Source of the DNA: Phycisphaeraceae bacterium
GTDB lineage: Bacteria; Planctomycetota; Phycisphaerae; Phycisphaerales; UBA1924
Reading direction: 5' to 3'
DNA: 64,000 bases
Assembly (NCBI GenBank): GCA_020639155.1
Contig: JACKHF010000001.1
Coordinates: 1,426,001-1,490,000 of the forward strand
Both the position numbers and the translations under genes were made by a program. Position 1 is the stretch's first letter; each line of letters starts with the position of its first letter. This document shows positions 52,582-61,387 of this stretch, piece after piece. The notes beneath the pieces are model-generated. The model made no database searches. It had not been told where the DNA came from and worked only from the letters and a program-made list of their open reading frames with translations.

Positions 52582-53553
52582 TCAGTACTGCAACCGAAGC
52601 GAGGCGTAGAACGAGCGGTCGTCCAGTTCTGCGTTGGCTTCAGTGACGTTTGCATGGAAGAGTTTATACCCAGCAACGATGTCGGCCCACGTCGTCAGCC
52701 CGACACCAAACTCCGCACCGATGTCGAGATACTCGGCCCCGTCTGAGCCAAAGTTTCCCATGGCTCTACCACGCAGAAAGACATCGCTGTCGACGTTCAC
52801 CTGCATCTGCCCACCGATGACCGGCACCGTTTCAAAGCTGCCGTTCGGCTGTCCCGGTAATGGAGCGCGATCATCAGTGCCGAAACCAATGCCTCGTACT
52901 CCGCCGAGCAATGAGAGCCTGAACGCGTTGGTGCTGATGGCATCCCATCCAACCGACGCGTCAACAATCTTGACCGACGACGCACCCCCCCGCAAATGTG
53001 CAATGGAGTGGTATGGCGCGTAGATACCAACCTCGTCATCAATGGTTGACGTTCCAAGTGTGTCGAGTCCAACTTCAAAGCCCAGTCCGGGCATGACATT
53101 GAATCGCTTGCCGAGTCTTGAATCGAACGGGCGATCACTGATGGCTCGCGACAACGCAGTTCGATACGTGAGTGCCGATGTGAAGCTCTCATCGTCAGCA
53201 CCGTTCTCACCAATCCATGGCTGACTTGCTGGTCTGGTGTCACCGCGTGATGGGCCAGTGAGCAGCGACGATGGCGGGTCGATCGTCTCGTACAGGAAGA
53301 CGCCTCGCGTCAGTGATTCGCGAAGAATAATCTCGCTGATGCTGGTTGTCCGATCGAGTTCAGCCTTGCCGGATCCGTTTGTTGTGGTGGCTTGTTCGCG
53401 TGGAGCGGAAGCACGCAGTATGTCGAGACTGGAATAGGCTGATGTGTTTGAGAGTGCGAAATGATCTGGATCTGCGCATGCACCGCGGGCATTTGTGAGC
53501 AGCAGCGCTGATACACATCCGCACAGGCAGGCTCGATTCACCAGCAAACCCAT
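52582..53553 (-). CDS. Predicted outer-membrane beta-barrel protein
   Basis: A 323-residue exported protein with a signal peptide (CVSALLLTNARGACA, near residue 25). The C-terminal half shows alternating hydrophobic strands ('FEVGLDTLGTSTIDDEVGIYAP', 'SLLGGVRGIGFGTD', 'YLDIGAEFGVGLTTWADIVAGYKLFHAN') and ends in SFYASLRLQY. Terminal aromatic residues are typical of outer-membrane barrels recognised by the BAM machine. The start at MGLLVNRACL (53553) is preferred because it gives a normal signal. Convergent with the membrane-protein gene at 52083. Confidence 0.6.
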   Translation of the reverse strand: MGLLVNRACLCGCVSALLLTNARGACADPDHFALSNTSAYSSLDILRASAPREQATTTNGSGKAELDRTTSISEIILRESLTRGVFLYETIDPPSSLLTGPSRGDTRPASQPWIGENGADDESFTSALTYRTALSRAISDRPFDSRLGKRFNVMPGLGFEVGLDTLGTSTIDDEVGIYAPYHSIAHLRGGASSVKIVDASVGWDAISTNAFRLSLLGGVRGIGFGTDDRAPLPGQPNGSFETVPVIGGQMQVNVDSDVFLRGRAMGNFGSDGAEYLDIGAEFGVGLTTWADIVAGYKLFHANVTEANAELDDRSFYASLRLQY

Positions 53554-53897
53554 ACACGCTCCCGATCGAACTACGTGAGTCGCAGTCTCGATCATGCCTG
53601 TTCCGACTGGACTCTGGGGACAAAGCCCACGAGGAACAAGTTCATTCTACAAACTATGCCGGGCTATTCCAAGGCAGCCCAGAGAGGACGTGAAACCCTC
53701 AGCCCGCACACACTGCTTCATCATTCACTGTTCGTATCGACGAAGTGGATTCGAACGCCGCAGAAGTTGCAAAAACGGCAGAAATGTGACAAACGGTACA
53801 GCTAACTTTGTTTGTGCTTACGAACTTGGGCCCTATGCTCGACTTATTGTGGTGTGCGTCGAACTTGTGTGTATCTGTTGCCCGATGAATCTCCCGC
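53554..53897. promoter_or_regulatory. Gap upstream of the deacetylase operon
   Basis: About 340 bases hold the divergent promoters of the barrel gene and the three-gene operon that starts at 53898. No RNA gene, repeat or known operator was recognised. AT-rich stretches around 53760-53850 are likely promoter sequence, but no clear -35/-10 pair can be assigned. Confidence 0.35.
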
Positions 53898-54563
53898 ATG
53901 ATCGTGCTCAACTTCCATGGCATCGGTGACCCAAAGAAAGCAGGGCGGACGCTCGAACCCAACGAAGAGCGCGTCTGGGTGAGCATAGACATATTTGAGC
54001 AGATTCTTGATGGGCTTGGCAGGCTTGGTGATGATGTGAAGCTGACGTTTGATGATGGGAATGTCAGTGATGTTTCGGTTGCACTCCCCAGGCTGATAGA
54101 GCGCAAGCTCAAGGCCTCTTTTTTCCTCATTTCTGATCGGATCGATACGCCAGGTGCTGTTTCTACCAACGATGTGCATACGTTGCTGGATGCGGGAATG
54201 AACATTGGTGTGCATGGGAAATCGCATTGTGCATGGGGATCCTTGGACAGGCACAAGCTGTCGGAGGACATCATGGTTGGGAAGGAAACGCTCGAGCGAT
54301 TCACAGGCAACTCATTGACAACAGCCGCATGTCCATTCGGAAGTTACAACCGATTCGTACTTGGGTTTCTACAAAAGCATGGCTTTACCAATGTCTACAC
54401 GAGCGATGCGGCCGTGACTTCATCGAGCAGTTGGTTGCGTGCGAGGTTCTCTGTTCACGATACTGATACGATTGATTCAATCGTGTCTCAGGTTGCAACT
54501 GCACGCTCTTTTCCACGGTCGTTGAAGGATCGTGCACGAATCATGGTGAAGAGCTTCCGATGA
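53898..54563 (+). CDS. Polysaccharide deacetylase (NodB-type)
   Basis: A 221-residue carbohydrate esterase family 4 enzyme. It opens with MIVLNFHGIGDP, has the catalytic metal Asp pair in LTFDDGNVSD near 48-57, the two metal histidines in NIGVHGKSHCAW near 101-112, and ACPFGSYNRFVL as motif 3. NodB-like enzymes remove acetyl groups from N-acetylated sugars. No signal peptide is visible, so it probably acts in the cytoplasm on a precursor rather than on peptidoglycan. Its last codons overlap the ATP-grasp gene as ATGA, the first link of a tight three-gene operon. Confidence 0.85.
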   Translation: MIVLNFHGIGDPKKAGRTLEPNEERVWVSIDIFEQILDGLGRLGDDVKLTFDDGNVSDVSVALPRLIERKLKASFFLISDRIDTPGAVSTNDVHTLLDAGMNIGVHGKSHCAWGSLDRHKLSEDIMVGKETLERFTGNSLTTAACPFGSYNRFVLGFLQKHGFTNVYTSDAAVTSSSSWLRARFSVHDTDTIDSIVSQVATARSFPRSLKDRARIMVKSFR

Positions 54564-55765
54564 CCGAGCACGATGCGCACACATCATGGTCGCCACTCGT
54601 GCTGGCTGGTTATGCTGGAGCGCTCGCAGCGCCCGAGGTTGTCTGGAGTCTGCTTGATGCGGGATGCCGTGTCGTGTGTTTTTCGAATCGTGATATCGAT
54701 TCGGTACTTGGATACGAACCCAACGTTGTCATCGAACCTGTGCCGGATGTTGCTGAAGGGGTCGAGCGCGTTGTATCAGCACTCGACGAATTGATTGAGA
54801 AACATCGTCCCGATGTCCTGCTGCCAATGGATGATCTTTCGCTGTTTCTTCTCGGTAGAACACACAAGGCATTGCATCTCCTTCCGAATGCAGCAGAAGG
54901 CACGTCGGCGGTGCCGTTAGACAAACGCCTCCAACTCGACCTTGCACAGAAAGCAGGCTTTCAGGTGCCTGAGTTCGCGTTTGTCGGATGTCGAGATGAC
55001 GTGTCAGGATGGTCAGTTTTTCCAGCTGTGCTCAAGCCCGCGCTGGTTGCAAGGGAAATCAACGGCAAGATTGGCCGATCTTCGGTAAGACATGTTGAGA
55101 CGAGGGAGGATCTCGATCGTCAACTTGAAACTGCCGATTTTACAGAGCCATGGATTCTTCAGCAATATGTGAAGGGTGTTGGCGAGGGGCTCTTTGGGCA
55201 CATGATGAGTGACCACATCGCGAATGTCAGCGGGCATCGGCGTGTGCGCATGATGAATCCTGCCGGTTCTGGCTCAAGTGTGTGTGTTTCGATACAGCAG
55301 GACGAGGGTGTCGTGACCGCCGCAACAAAGATGCTGCGTGAGATCAACTGGCGCGGCATGTTTATGATTGAACTGCTCCGAGCCGAGGATGGAACTCTGT
55401 GGTTCATGGAACTGAACGGTCGGGCTTGGGGAAGCATGGCGCTTGCTCGCAGACAAGGGTTTGAATACCCAGCGTGGACTGTAAAGCAGCATCTCGATCC
55501 GGAGTTTGTTCCGCTCGAAGTGCAGGTAAAGTCAGGATTGATATGCAGGCATCTGGGGCGCGATATTGTGCACCTGCTGTTTGTGTTGCGGGGCAGGCGT
55601 GGTGCACCAAAGGATATTTGGCCTGGCAGGATTTCGACTATGTTTCGCGTGCTCGTACCGAACTTTTCGTACACGTACTACAACAAACGTAAGGGTCGGT
55701 TCAGGATGTTTTTTGCTGACACCATCCGTACGGTTCGAGCGCAGCTCAGGAAACGGTCGGCATGA
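54560..55765 (+). CDS. ATP-grasp ligase
   Basis: A 401-residue ATP-grasp enzyme of the CarB/BL00235 type. The N-terminal pre-ATP-grasp domain starts WSPLVLAGYAGALAAPEVVWSL. Nucleotide-binding elements are VFPAVLKPA and WILQQYVKG. Metal-binding residues lie in LWFMELNGRAWGSMALA (Glu and Asn). These enzymes join a carboxylate to an amine or similar nucleophile with ATP. The last 80 residues are basic and might touch a membrane or glycan. It overlaps both neighbours by ATGA. The substrate is unknown; given the neighbouring deacetylase, an amino sugar exposed by deacetylation is a plausible acceptor. Confidence 0.8.
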   Translation: MTEHDAHTSWSPLVLAGYAGALAAPEVVWSLLDAGCRVVCFSNRDIDSVLGYEPNVVIEPVPDVAEGVERVVSALDELIEKHRPDVLLPMDDLSLFLLGRTHKALHLLPNAAEGTSAVPLDKRLQLDLAQKAGFQVPEFAFVGCRDDVSGWSVFPAVLKPALVAREINGKIGRSSVRHVETREDLDRQLETADFTEPWILQQYVKGVGEGLFGHMMSDHIANVSGHRRVRMMNPAGSGSSVCVSIQQDEGVVTAATKMLREINWRGMFMIELLRAEDGTLWFMELNGRAWGSMALARRQGFEYPAWTVKQHLDPEFVPLEVQVKSGLICRHLGRDIVHLLFVLRGRRGAPKDIWPGRISTMFRVLVPNFSYTYYNKRKGRFRMFFADTIRTVRAQLRKRSA

Positions 55766-56502
55766 GTGGAAAGCAAGGGATCAGGATTGCCAGCCATGTC
55801 CATTCGGACTGGTCGTATGACGCGAAGTGGACGCTGGAGGAACTCGCAAGTGCATTTGTAAAGCGAGGGTATCGCGTCGTGCTCATGACTGAGCACGACA
55901 AGGGATATGACGAGCAGCGCCGTCAGGATCATCGTGCTGCGTGTGCACGGGCAAGCAGTGACCAGATATTGATGATGCCGGGTATCGAGTATTCGGATGC
56001 AGATAATACAGTGCACGTGCTCGTGTGGGGTGACGTGCCGTTTGCTGGCGAGGGTGTTCCAACGTTGGAACTGCTCAAACACGTCGCTGAGCATAAAGGT
56101 GTTGCGGTTCTGGCGCATCCCACGCGAAAGAATGCATGGCGGCGTGTAAAACCTGAGTGGATCAAGTTACTCGCTGGTGTTGAACTCTGGAATCGAAAGA
56201 GTGACGGCTGGTGTATCAGCACTGATGGTGCGAATCTGATTGCAGAAACAGGATTGGCCGCGTGGGTGGGACTTGATTTCCACCGATCGCGACAGTTCTT
56301 TCCGCTTGCAATGACAATGCAGCTTGAGGATGGCGTGAGTCTAACAGAGTCGATAATGATAGAAGCGATTCGTGAAGGTACTGTTGTGCCAAAGGCGCTG
56401 GGAGTTCGTGCAGATCAGTTTGAAGCCGGTTTCCTGGGCGCTGCCAGCAGATTCGCTGACAAAGCTCGACGCTCAGTGCTCCGCATGATTCGGCGGAAGT
56501 AG
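55762..56502 (+). CDS. PHP-domain phosphoesterase
   Basis: A 246-residue PHP protein. All metal-site motifs are present: HVHSDWSYD (HxH) near residues 12-20, MTEHDKG, MPGIEYSD, LAHPTRKN, and GLDFHRSR (DxH). These resemble the trinuclear PHP phosphatases such as histidinol-phosphate phosphatase or YciV/TrpH-type exonucleases. In cell-surface glycan operons PHP proteins may dephosphorylate sugars or lipids. The gene ends the three-gene operon; the next gene starts 89 bases later with its own ribosome-binding site. Confidence 0.82.
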   Translation: MSGKQGIRIASHVHSDWSYDAKWTLEELASAFVKRGYRVVLMTEHDKGYDEQRRQDHRAACARASSDQILMMPGIEYSDADNTVHVLVWGDVPFAGEGVPTLELLKHVAEHKGVAVLAHPTRKNAWRRVKPEWIKLLAGVELWNRKSDGWCISTDGANLIAETGLAAWVGLDFHRSRQFFPLAMTMQLEDGVSLTESIMIEAIREGTVVPKALGVRADQFEAGFLGAASRFADKARRSVLRMIRRK

Positions 56503-56591
56503 CAGTTTGTTCGCAGTTTGAACGTGCAAATGCAAGGCTCGTGGGCTGATCCGTAACAATACAGCGGTCTCTCAATACAGGAGGATGCGCG

Positions 56592-57497
56592 ATGCTGTCT
56601 CAATCACTGCGTTCATTGCTTGTTTGTGGAGGTGCTCTGGTGGTCGCGTTACCGGGGCATGCCTTTGCTCAGTCGGACAGTCCATTGGCTGGCCCAACCG
56701 TGCATGCAAAGGCACAACCCACTATCGTGGCCTACGACTTTGATGGGAATCTGAAGGTACTGCATGATCAGCCTGCTGCAGTCGCACTCGAACTGCTTGA
56801 AATTACGGATGCAGAGCGTGAAGCGTGTATGCGCATCATCGCAGAGCGGAACGCGATCGTCGATGGCGTGTTTATTGGGCACACTGATCTGGTCACGAGA
56901 CTTGCAACTGCCGCAGGGGCGGGAAACCAACGCGAGACACTGAGCATCGCGAACGAGTTGTATGAGATGCTCAAGCCTGTGCGCGATCGTGGCGAGCTTG
57001 AAGCCGAACTCGCATCCGTGCTGCACGAGGATGCAGCAACAGAGCTTCGTATGTTGGTTGATGCGTACCGCGATGCTCATATCGAGCAGATTAAGAAGGA
57101 TGTACTCAAGTCAGAGGGGAAAGAGATTGGAAGTTTTGGGGCGGGTATCCGCAGGCGTTTTATCCAGATGGGGTTCGAGATTGAGCAGGCGTTCTATCGG
57201 TACCAGATGTCGAGCTTTGCCCGTGTTGACGACATTCTTGATGTCATTGACGTGGCTGGCGAGAAGCGAGAGACGATCCGTCAGCGGATTCTTGATTTCG
57301 GGCAGCGCACGATGGGGAAAGCGACAAAGGCAGACGGATTTGCGTTTGTTGCAGAGATCATGAACATGCTCGAACCCGCACAGCGCGGCAAGTTTCTTCG
57401 GTATCTGATCGAGCAGGAACAGGCAAAGAAGGCTCTGGAGGCGCAGCATCGCAATGAGGATGCATCTATAACCTCAGACGATGGGCAAGTCCGTTAA
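56592..57497 (+). CDS. Exported helical protein of unknown function
   Basis: A 301-residue exported protein. The signal peptide (SLLVCGGALVVALPGHAFAQ) ends near residue 26. The rest is predicted mainly helical, with 'ALELLEITDAEREACMRIIAER' and 'FVAEIMNMLEPAQRGKFLRYLIEQ', without known domain. The short acidic segment 'LEPAQRGKFLRYL' recalls Spy/CpxP-like periplasmic helices ('LTPEQ…'), but the similarity is weak. AGGAGG precedes ATG 56592. Convergent with the membrane gene at 57519. Confidence 0.6.
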   Translation: MLSQSLRSLLVCGGALVVALPGHAFAQSDSPLAGPTVHAKAQPTIVAYDFDGNLKVLHDQPAAVALELLEITDAEREACMRIIAERNAIVDGVFIGHTDLVTRLATAAGAGNQRETLSIANELYEMLKPVRDRGELEAELASVLHEDAATELRMLVDAYRDAHIEQIKKDVLKSEGKEIGSFGAGIRRRFIQMGFEIEQAFYRYQMSSFARVDDILDVIDVAGEKRETIRQRILDFGQRTMGKATKADGFAFVAEIMNMLEPAQRGKFLRYLIEQEQAKKALEAQHRNEDASITSDDGQVR

Positions 57498-57518
57498 TGC
57501 TGTAACTGTCCAGCGCGG

Positions 57519-57884
57519 TCAGATCCCGGGCATTGGAGCAATGCGCGGGAGAATGACACCAAGCACGATCCATGCAGCAACGCCCAGAGCAACCATGCCA
57601 ATCACGAGTTGCCCCGTGAGCACCAGCACCTCCTTGTAGAATGCTTCCAGTGTGCGTGATCGCACCGACTTGTATGCGATGGCTGTTAGGATGCAAATCG
57701 GGATCAGTAGCGCGTACCACCAGTTGTGCAGCGGCAATGGATCAAGAATTGGGCGGTAGGGTGCACGAAACATGTGACTCGGAAGGGATGGCTGAGATTG
57801 CGTCTCAGTCATCTCTGGTTGTGCAGCTTCCTGCCTGGCTGCTGCAGACGACATCACTCCAATCTGGGCGTTAGAAGCGTTCAT
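57519..57884 (-). CDS. Small membrane protein coupled to 57881 gene
   Basis: A 121-residue protein with two membrane helices (WWYALLIPICILTAIAYK and VLTGQLVIGMVALGVAAW, the latter with a following stretch). The first 50 residues are polar. No family is recognised. Its start overlaps the stop of the upstream minus-strand gene as ATGA, so the two are translationally coupled. Confidence 0.65.
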   Translation of the reverse strand: MNASNAQIGVMSSAAARQEAAQPEMTETQSQPSLPSHMFRAPYRPILDPLPLHNWWYALLIPICILTAIAYKSVRSRTLEAFYKEVLVLTGQLVIGMVALGVAAWIVLGVILPRIAPMPGI

Positions 57885-58525
57885 GATGCCGCCCCTTTTT
57901 CAGGGTGCAGCGTGGGGAACAGGGCATCAAGGATGACGATGAGGTTGAGCATGCCCGCAAGGGTTGCCATCAGGGTACCGATCTCATTGATTCGGGAGAT
58001 GCTCTTGGTGTTGGGCGGCATGTCCTTGTCAGTGCCGAGACGTGTCTGCCCTGTCTTTGGATCGACAAACTCCATTGGTTGCCCGGTCGTTTCATGACGA
58101 ACCTGGATGGGCCTGTGGGTCTTTGGATCTCGGATCTCATGTGGCCATGCAGTCCGGAAGGTGTTGCCGTCATGAACCTTGAGCATGTTCTGGTGATACC
58201 AGTTGGTTGCAAAGGCCGCTGGACCGACTAGAGCCTGCCCAATAAACCAGATGCGATCCTCTCGCTTGTCGACGCAGTCGATGCCGCCCACCAGCAGGCC
58301 GCTAAGAAACAGGCCCATGACGCCAATCATGGCTGTAATGCCTCTCCATCGCTCCCTGAAGACGAAATGCCCTAGTCCGGGAAAGACGACCGCAAGCAGT
58401 CCCGCTGCGATATCAAACCCCTCACGGGGTGCTTCGTGGTTGGGTTGCGTTGTTGTCAGGTGGGACTCTCCGCCGTGGTATCGGGGGTTGGTGGGGTGGT
58501 GAGTTGAAGGGTCAAGTGTACGCAT
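57881..58525 (-). CDS. Multi-pass membrane protein, DUF6677-like
   Basis: A 214-residue membrane protein. The N-terminal helix region reads FDIAAGLLAVVFPGLGHFVFRERWRG (cited in part), a TM2-like 'PGLGHF…G' hairpin common in planctomycete DUF6677 proteins. Further helices follow (MIGVMGLFLSGLLVGGI, and MATLAGMLNLIVILDALF near the end) and a soluble loop of about 70 residues carries 'DPKTHRPIQVRHETTG'. No enzymatic motif is visible. ATG 58525 is chosen because it begins a normal-length protein; a longer open frame adds a basic extension. Confidence 0.6.
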   Translation of the reverse strand: MRTLDPSTHHPTNPRYHGGESHLTTTQPNHEAPREGFDIAAGLLAVVFPGLGHFVFRERWRGITAMIGVMGLFLSGLLVGGIDCVDKREDRIWFIGQALVGPAAFATNWYHQNMLKVHDGNTFRTAWPHEIRDPKTHRPIQVRHETTGQPMEFVDPKTGQTRLGTDKDMPPNTKSISRINEIGTLMATLAGMLNLIVILDALFPTLHPEKGAAS

Positions 58526-58630
58526 CCTTACGGTACGGTTCAGGCCGTGTTCGTTTGAGGATTCTGACCGCACCAAACCGGGCCGTTTCTGTGGAAACAC
58601 GACGACGGGATGGAACCGATCAAGCGTCAA

Positions 58631-58845
58631 TGACGAAATCGGAACACATCAGCGCTTGCCCAGCGAGTTTGCGTGGATATATTGCGAAGCATGCGCCCGG
58701 GAGGTTTGCCAGCTACCTTATGGAACACGAGGCAATCGTGCGATGAAGGTGAAGAAAACCTGAACCAAAGCCCGATCGACGCATCAGTTCGCAAGAGCGC
58801 TCTGCATGTGAAAGGATCCGCAGAGCACGACCGAGGACGACACCC
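58631..58845. other. Gap upstream of the acidic protein gene
   Basis: No gene is supported. A hairpin (GCTCTGC 58799-58805 with GCAGAGC 58820-58826) lies just before the ribosome-binding site of the next gene and may influence its translation. Confidence 0.35.
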
Positions 58846-59130
58846 ATGACCGTTTCCACATCCATACTGAGCACAAACCAGGCTTCAACAATGACAGTCG
58901 ATCTTGACACATGTACGCCCAAGTACCCATGGCTTTTTCAGGAGCCCGGATTGGGTGTCGGCACCCTCGAACCCGTTGCGGGTTATGACGAAGATGATGA
59001 TGACGAGGATGATGACTATTACTCGGGCTATGACGATTATGACGACGACGATGAAGACTTCGACGATGACTTCGATGACGAAGAGGAAGAGCTTGATTTC
59101 GATGACGATGAGGACGATGAGGACCTGTGA
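58846..59130 (+). CDS. Small, strongly acidic protein
   Basis: A 94-residue protein. The first 45 residues are ordinary ('PWLFQEPGLGVGTLEP'); the last 45 consist almost only of Asp and Glu with Tyr and Phe, encoded by GAT/GAC/GAA repeats. No signal peptide. GAGGAC precedes the start. Such tails bind calcium or basic proteins, or mimic nucleic acid, but the role here is unknown. A protein with a basic, Arg-rich part is encoded next door and could be a partner. Confidence 0.6.
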   Translation: MTVSTSILSTNQASTMTVDLDTCTPKYPWLFQEPGLGVGTLEPVAGYDEDDDDEDDDYYSGYDDYDDDDEDFDDDFDDEEEELDFDDDEDDEDL

Positions 59131-59219
59131 GCATCCCCGCGCGCTAAGGCACTTCTGACGGAGTGGGGCCGGATGGTTTCCGGCGACGAATGCACCAGCG
59201 TGCGCGGGCGGAGCAGGTT

Positions 59220-59747
59220 ATGGCAAACCATTCGCGATCGCACGACTTTGATGACAATCCATTCGAGGATATCGATTTCCCCGAGGAGATGTTTCAGGAC
59301 GGATCCAAGGCGGGTGAGCCGTCCGGCATGCCTGGGGTACCGTTTGTCCCGAGTGCAAAGGGCGGGACTCGTGGTGGCGATCGTAGAAAAAACCGCAGCG
59401 GCGCATCGCCCACAGGGCTCGAGCGCAGGCGGGGGCCAGGTCGCAGACTCTCAGACTTTGCTCGCGCAGCTGAAGAAGGTGATCTGACCAAGGAACAGTT
59501 CCTCTTCGTGGTTGCGATGGACGAGTTCAAGAAGGCAAATAACGTCACGTTCCCATCGTGGTGCGATGTGGTTGAGGTGATGCGCCTGCTCGGATATCGG
59601 AAGGTCCAGAAGAGCGAACTGTCACTGCCCCGTGCAGAAGACTGGCGAGAGAGACCCGATGCGCCGTCCAACGTGCGCACGGATCGTCAGCGCCAGCGTG
59701 ACGAGCAGGCACGCAACAACGACCAGCCGAATAACAAGGCAGCGTGA
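59220..59747 (+). CDS. Conserved-looking soluble protein of unknown function
   Basis: A 175-residue protein with three parts: an acidic N-terminus (FDDNPFEDIDFPEEMFQD), a basic Gly/Arg stretch (GGDRRKNRSGA, then LERRRGPGRRLSDFAR), and a helical core 'DLTKEQFLFVVAMDEFKKAN' followed by 'TFPSWCDVVEVMRLLGYRKV'. The last part looks like a small helical domain that might bind protein or nucleic acid. GGAG is 6 bases before ATG 59220. It lies 90 bases after the acidic-protein gene, on the same strand. Confidence 0.55.
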   Translation: MANHSRSHDFDDNPFEDIDFPEEMFQDGSKAGEPSGMPGVPFVPSAKGGTRGGDRRKNRSGASPTGLERRRGPGRRLSDFARAAEEGDLTKEQFLFVVAMDEFKKANNVTFPSWCDVVEVMRLLGYRKVQKSELSLPRAEDWRERPDAPSNVRTDRQRQRDEQARNNDQPNNKAA

Positions 59748-59856
59748 TATGGGAGCGCAGGTGTTGCGCGAACCACGCGGAAACAGACTCACTGATCATG
59801 TGTGAGCTTGATGCTCATGCTGAATGTTGTGCAGTTCCAAGCCGATCGGAAAAGCT

Positions 59857-60759
59857 ATGAGCGATGCAGTATCAACCGAATCCACGTCTGTTCTCACCAA
59901 TCATGCAACGGATCGCGAGCGATACGTTTCTGTTGACATTGCTGATAACGCGTATTGTCTGCCCGCATCAGTTACCGTTGAACTGATGCGAATGCCTGCT
60001 TCCGGCACAAAGTGCTTGCCCCGAAGCCCCGCGTGGGTCGCGGGGATGCTCAACCACCGTGGCATGGTGGTTCCGGTTGTTGATATGCGTGTTGTGCTCG
60101 GTTGCAAATCATACAAGGAGGAGATCGCTGAACTCACAAAGTTCATTGATGCCCGCCAGCGTGAGTTGCAGGAGTGGATCGATGAGTTGCGAGAGAGCGT
60201 GAAGTCAGGCAAGCCGTTTACAAAGTCAACGAGTGCAACGAAGTGTTCGTTCGGCCAGTGGTACGACACATTGAACAACTCGCGTGAAGCAATGGAGAAG
60301 CTCACACGCGGCGACCTTGGAATGGCGACGCTTATCAAGGAGTTTGCAAAGCCGCACAAGCACATGTGCTCTGTTGCTGAACGAGCGCAGCATATGGCAA
60401 AGAACGGCAAGAGTGACGAGGCTCTCACACTGATCAACACGTCAGATTCGCATGACTTTTCACAGATCAAACATCTGTTCGAGCGTTTGATCAATCAGTT
60501 CAAGGCGCAGCGTCATCCGATGCTGGTTGTCATCGAAACCGACATTGGCCGTACCGCATTGATGATCGACTCCGTCCGCGAGGTTGTCGAGCTTGGCCAG
60601 GCAGACATCGACCCCATTCCAACAGGTGTGAAAACACACGATCTTGTGCGCGGCATCTCGCACAGGAATCGTCAGATGCCCGTGCTGGTGTTTGATGAGC
60701 ACGCGCTTCGTACGCTGGGAGTCGAGATTGATCAGGATGAACAGTCACTCGCTGCTTAA
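59857..60759 (+). CDS. CheW-like protein with nested CZB zinc-binding domain
   Basis: A 300-residue chemotaxis coupling protein. A CheW fold is split: the first half is at about 20-82 ('YVSVDIADNAYCLPAS', 'WVAGMLNHRGMVVPVVDMRVVLG') and the second at about 215-290 ('MLVVIETDIGRTALMID', 'GISHRNRQMPVLVFDEHAL'). Between them sits a CZB (chemoreceptor zinc-binding) four-helix domain with KCSFGQWYDT (Cys130) and KPHKHMCSVAE (His167). Two usual zinc ligands differ: the first His position (before Trp107) is Leu, and the last His position is Cys171. CZB domains sense zinc or oxidants. No other chemotaxis gene is in the window. ATG 59857 gives a proper N-terminus. Confidence 0.82.
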   Translation: MSDAVSTESTSVLTNHATDRERYVSVDIADNAYCLPASVTVELMRMPASGTKCLPRSPAWVAGMLNHRGMVVPVVDMRVVLGCKSYKEEIAELTKFIDARQRELQEWIDELRESVKSGKPFTKSTSATKCSFGQWYDTLNNSREAMEKLTRGDLGMATLIKEFAKPHKHMCSVAERAQHMAKNGKSDEALTLINTSDSHDFSQIKHLFERLINQFKAQRHPMLVVIETDIGRTALMIDSVREVVELGQADIDPIPTGVKTHDLVRGISHRNRQMPVLVFDEHALRTLGVEIDQDEQSLAA

Positions 60760-60785
60760 TCCATCACACTGCGCTCGTAACACAT

Positions 60786-61343
60786 CTATGCCACCCAGTC
60801 GCCAGCGTACCGTGTTGAGTACGGCGCTGAGAGATTGTTTGTCATCTCATACAGTCGTTTGGTGATCTGGCGAAGGTGCAGCAGATCGTGCGCACACCAC
60901 GATCCCAGCAGCATGCCCGCGTGCAGCGGACCAAACTTCGGGTGTACATGCGCAGCCGACCAGTCCGGATTCTGCAGTGAGTGGAGCCACGCAATTGAGG
61001 TGCTGCGTTCTGTGACAAATCGTGCGAGCGATTCGTGAGGCTTGTTCGCAAGTTCAGGTGAGAGTGACGGCTGCTGGTAGTTTCTCTCGCGAACAGATCC
61101 CTCTGGATCTATCGGAGGCCAGCCAGCATCTGGCATTTCCAGAGTCAGCCGCGTGCGCATGCGAAAGTCCTCGACTTCCTCGTCCGCAAGGTGGCCGAGG
61201 ATCTGTGCAATCGACCACGCCCCGGTTGGTGGAACAAAGAACAACGCATCGGATGTGAGCGGCTCGACAAACGCAGCAAGTACACGCGGGAAACGCTCCA
61301 TCTGCTTGATCAGAGCATCCGGGTTGAATGTGTCGGTATCCAT
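60786..61343 (-). CDS. DinB-family protein
   Basis: A 185-residue four-helix-bundle protein of the DinB/YfiT group, which includes metal-dependent thiol transferases. The three metal histidines are visible: WSIAQILGHLADEEVEDF near residues 45-60 gives the first, and GSWCAHDLLHLRQITKRLY near 145-165 gives the other two (AHDLLH). Length and pattern fit the family. The start at MDTDTFN is chosen because the upstream open frame runs through a terminator repeat. Substrate unknown; such proteins often act on thiols or in detoxification. Confidence 0.8.
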   Translation of the reverse strand: MDTDTFNPDALIKQMERFPRVLAAFVEPLTSDALFFVPPTGAWSIAQILGHLADEEVEDFRMRTRLTLEMPDAGWPPIDPEGSVRERNYQQPSLSPELANKPHESLARFVTERSTSIAWLHSLQNPDWSAAHVHPKFGPLHAGMLLGSWCAHDLLHLRQITKRLYEMTNNLSAPYSTRYAGDWVA

Positions 61344-61387
61344 GCATGATTGTTGCATGGATGTGACAGAGAGGCTTGTCAGGGAGT

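Noticed and set aside
53740..53775. Sequence 'GTGGATTCGAACGCC' resembling a tRNA T-arm
   Set aside because: No matching acceptor, D or anticodon arms can be drawn around it on either strand.
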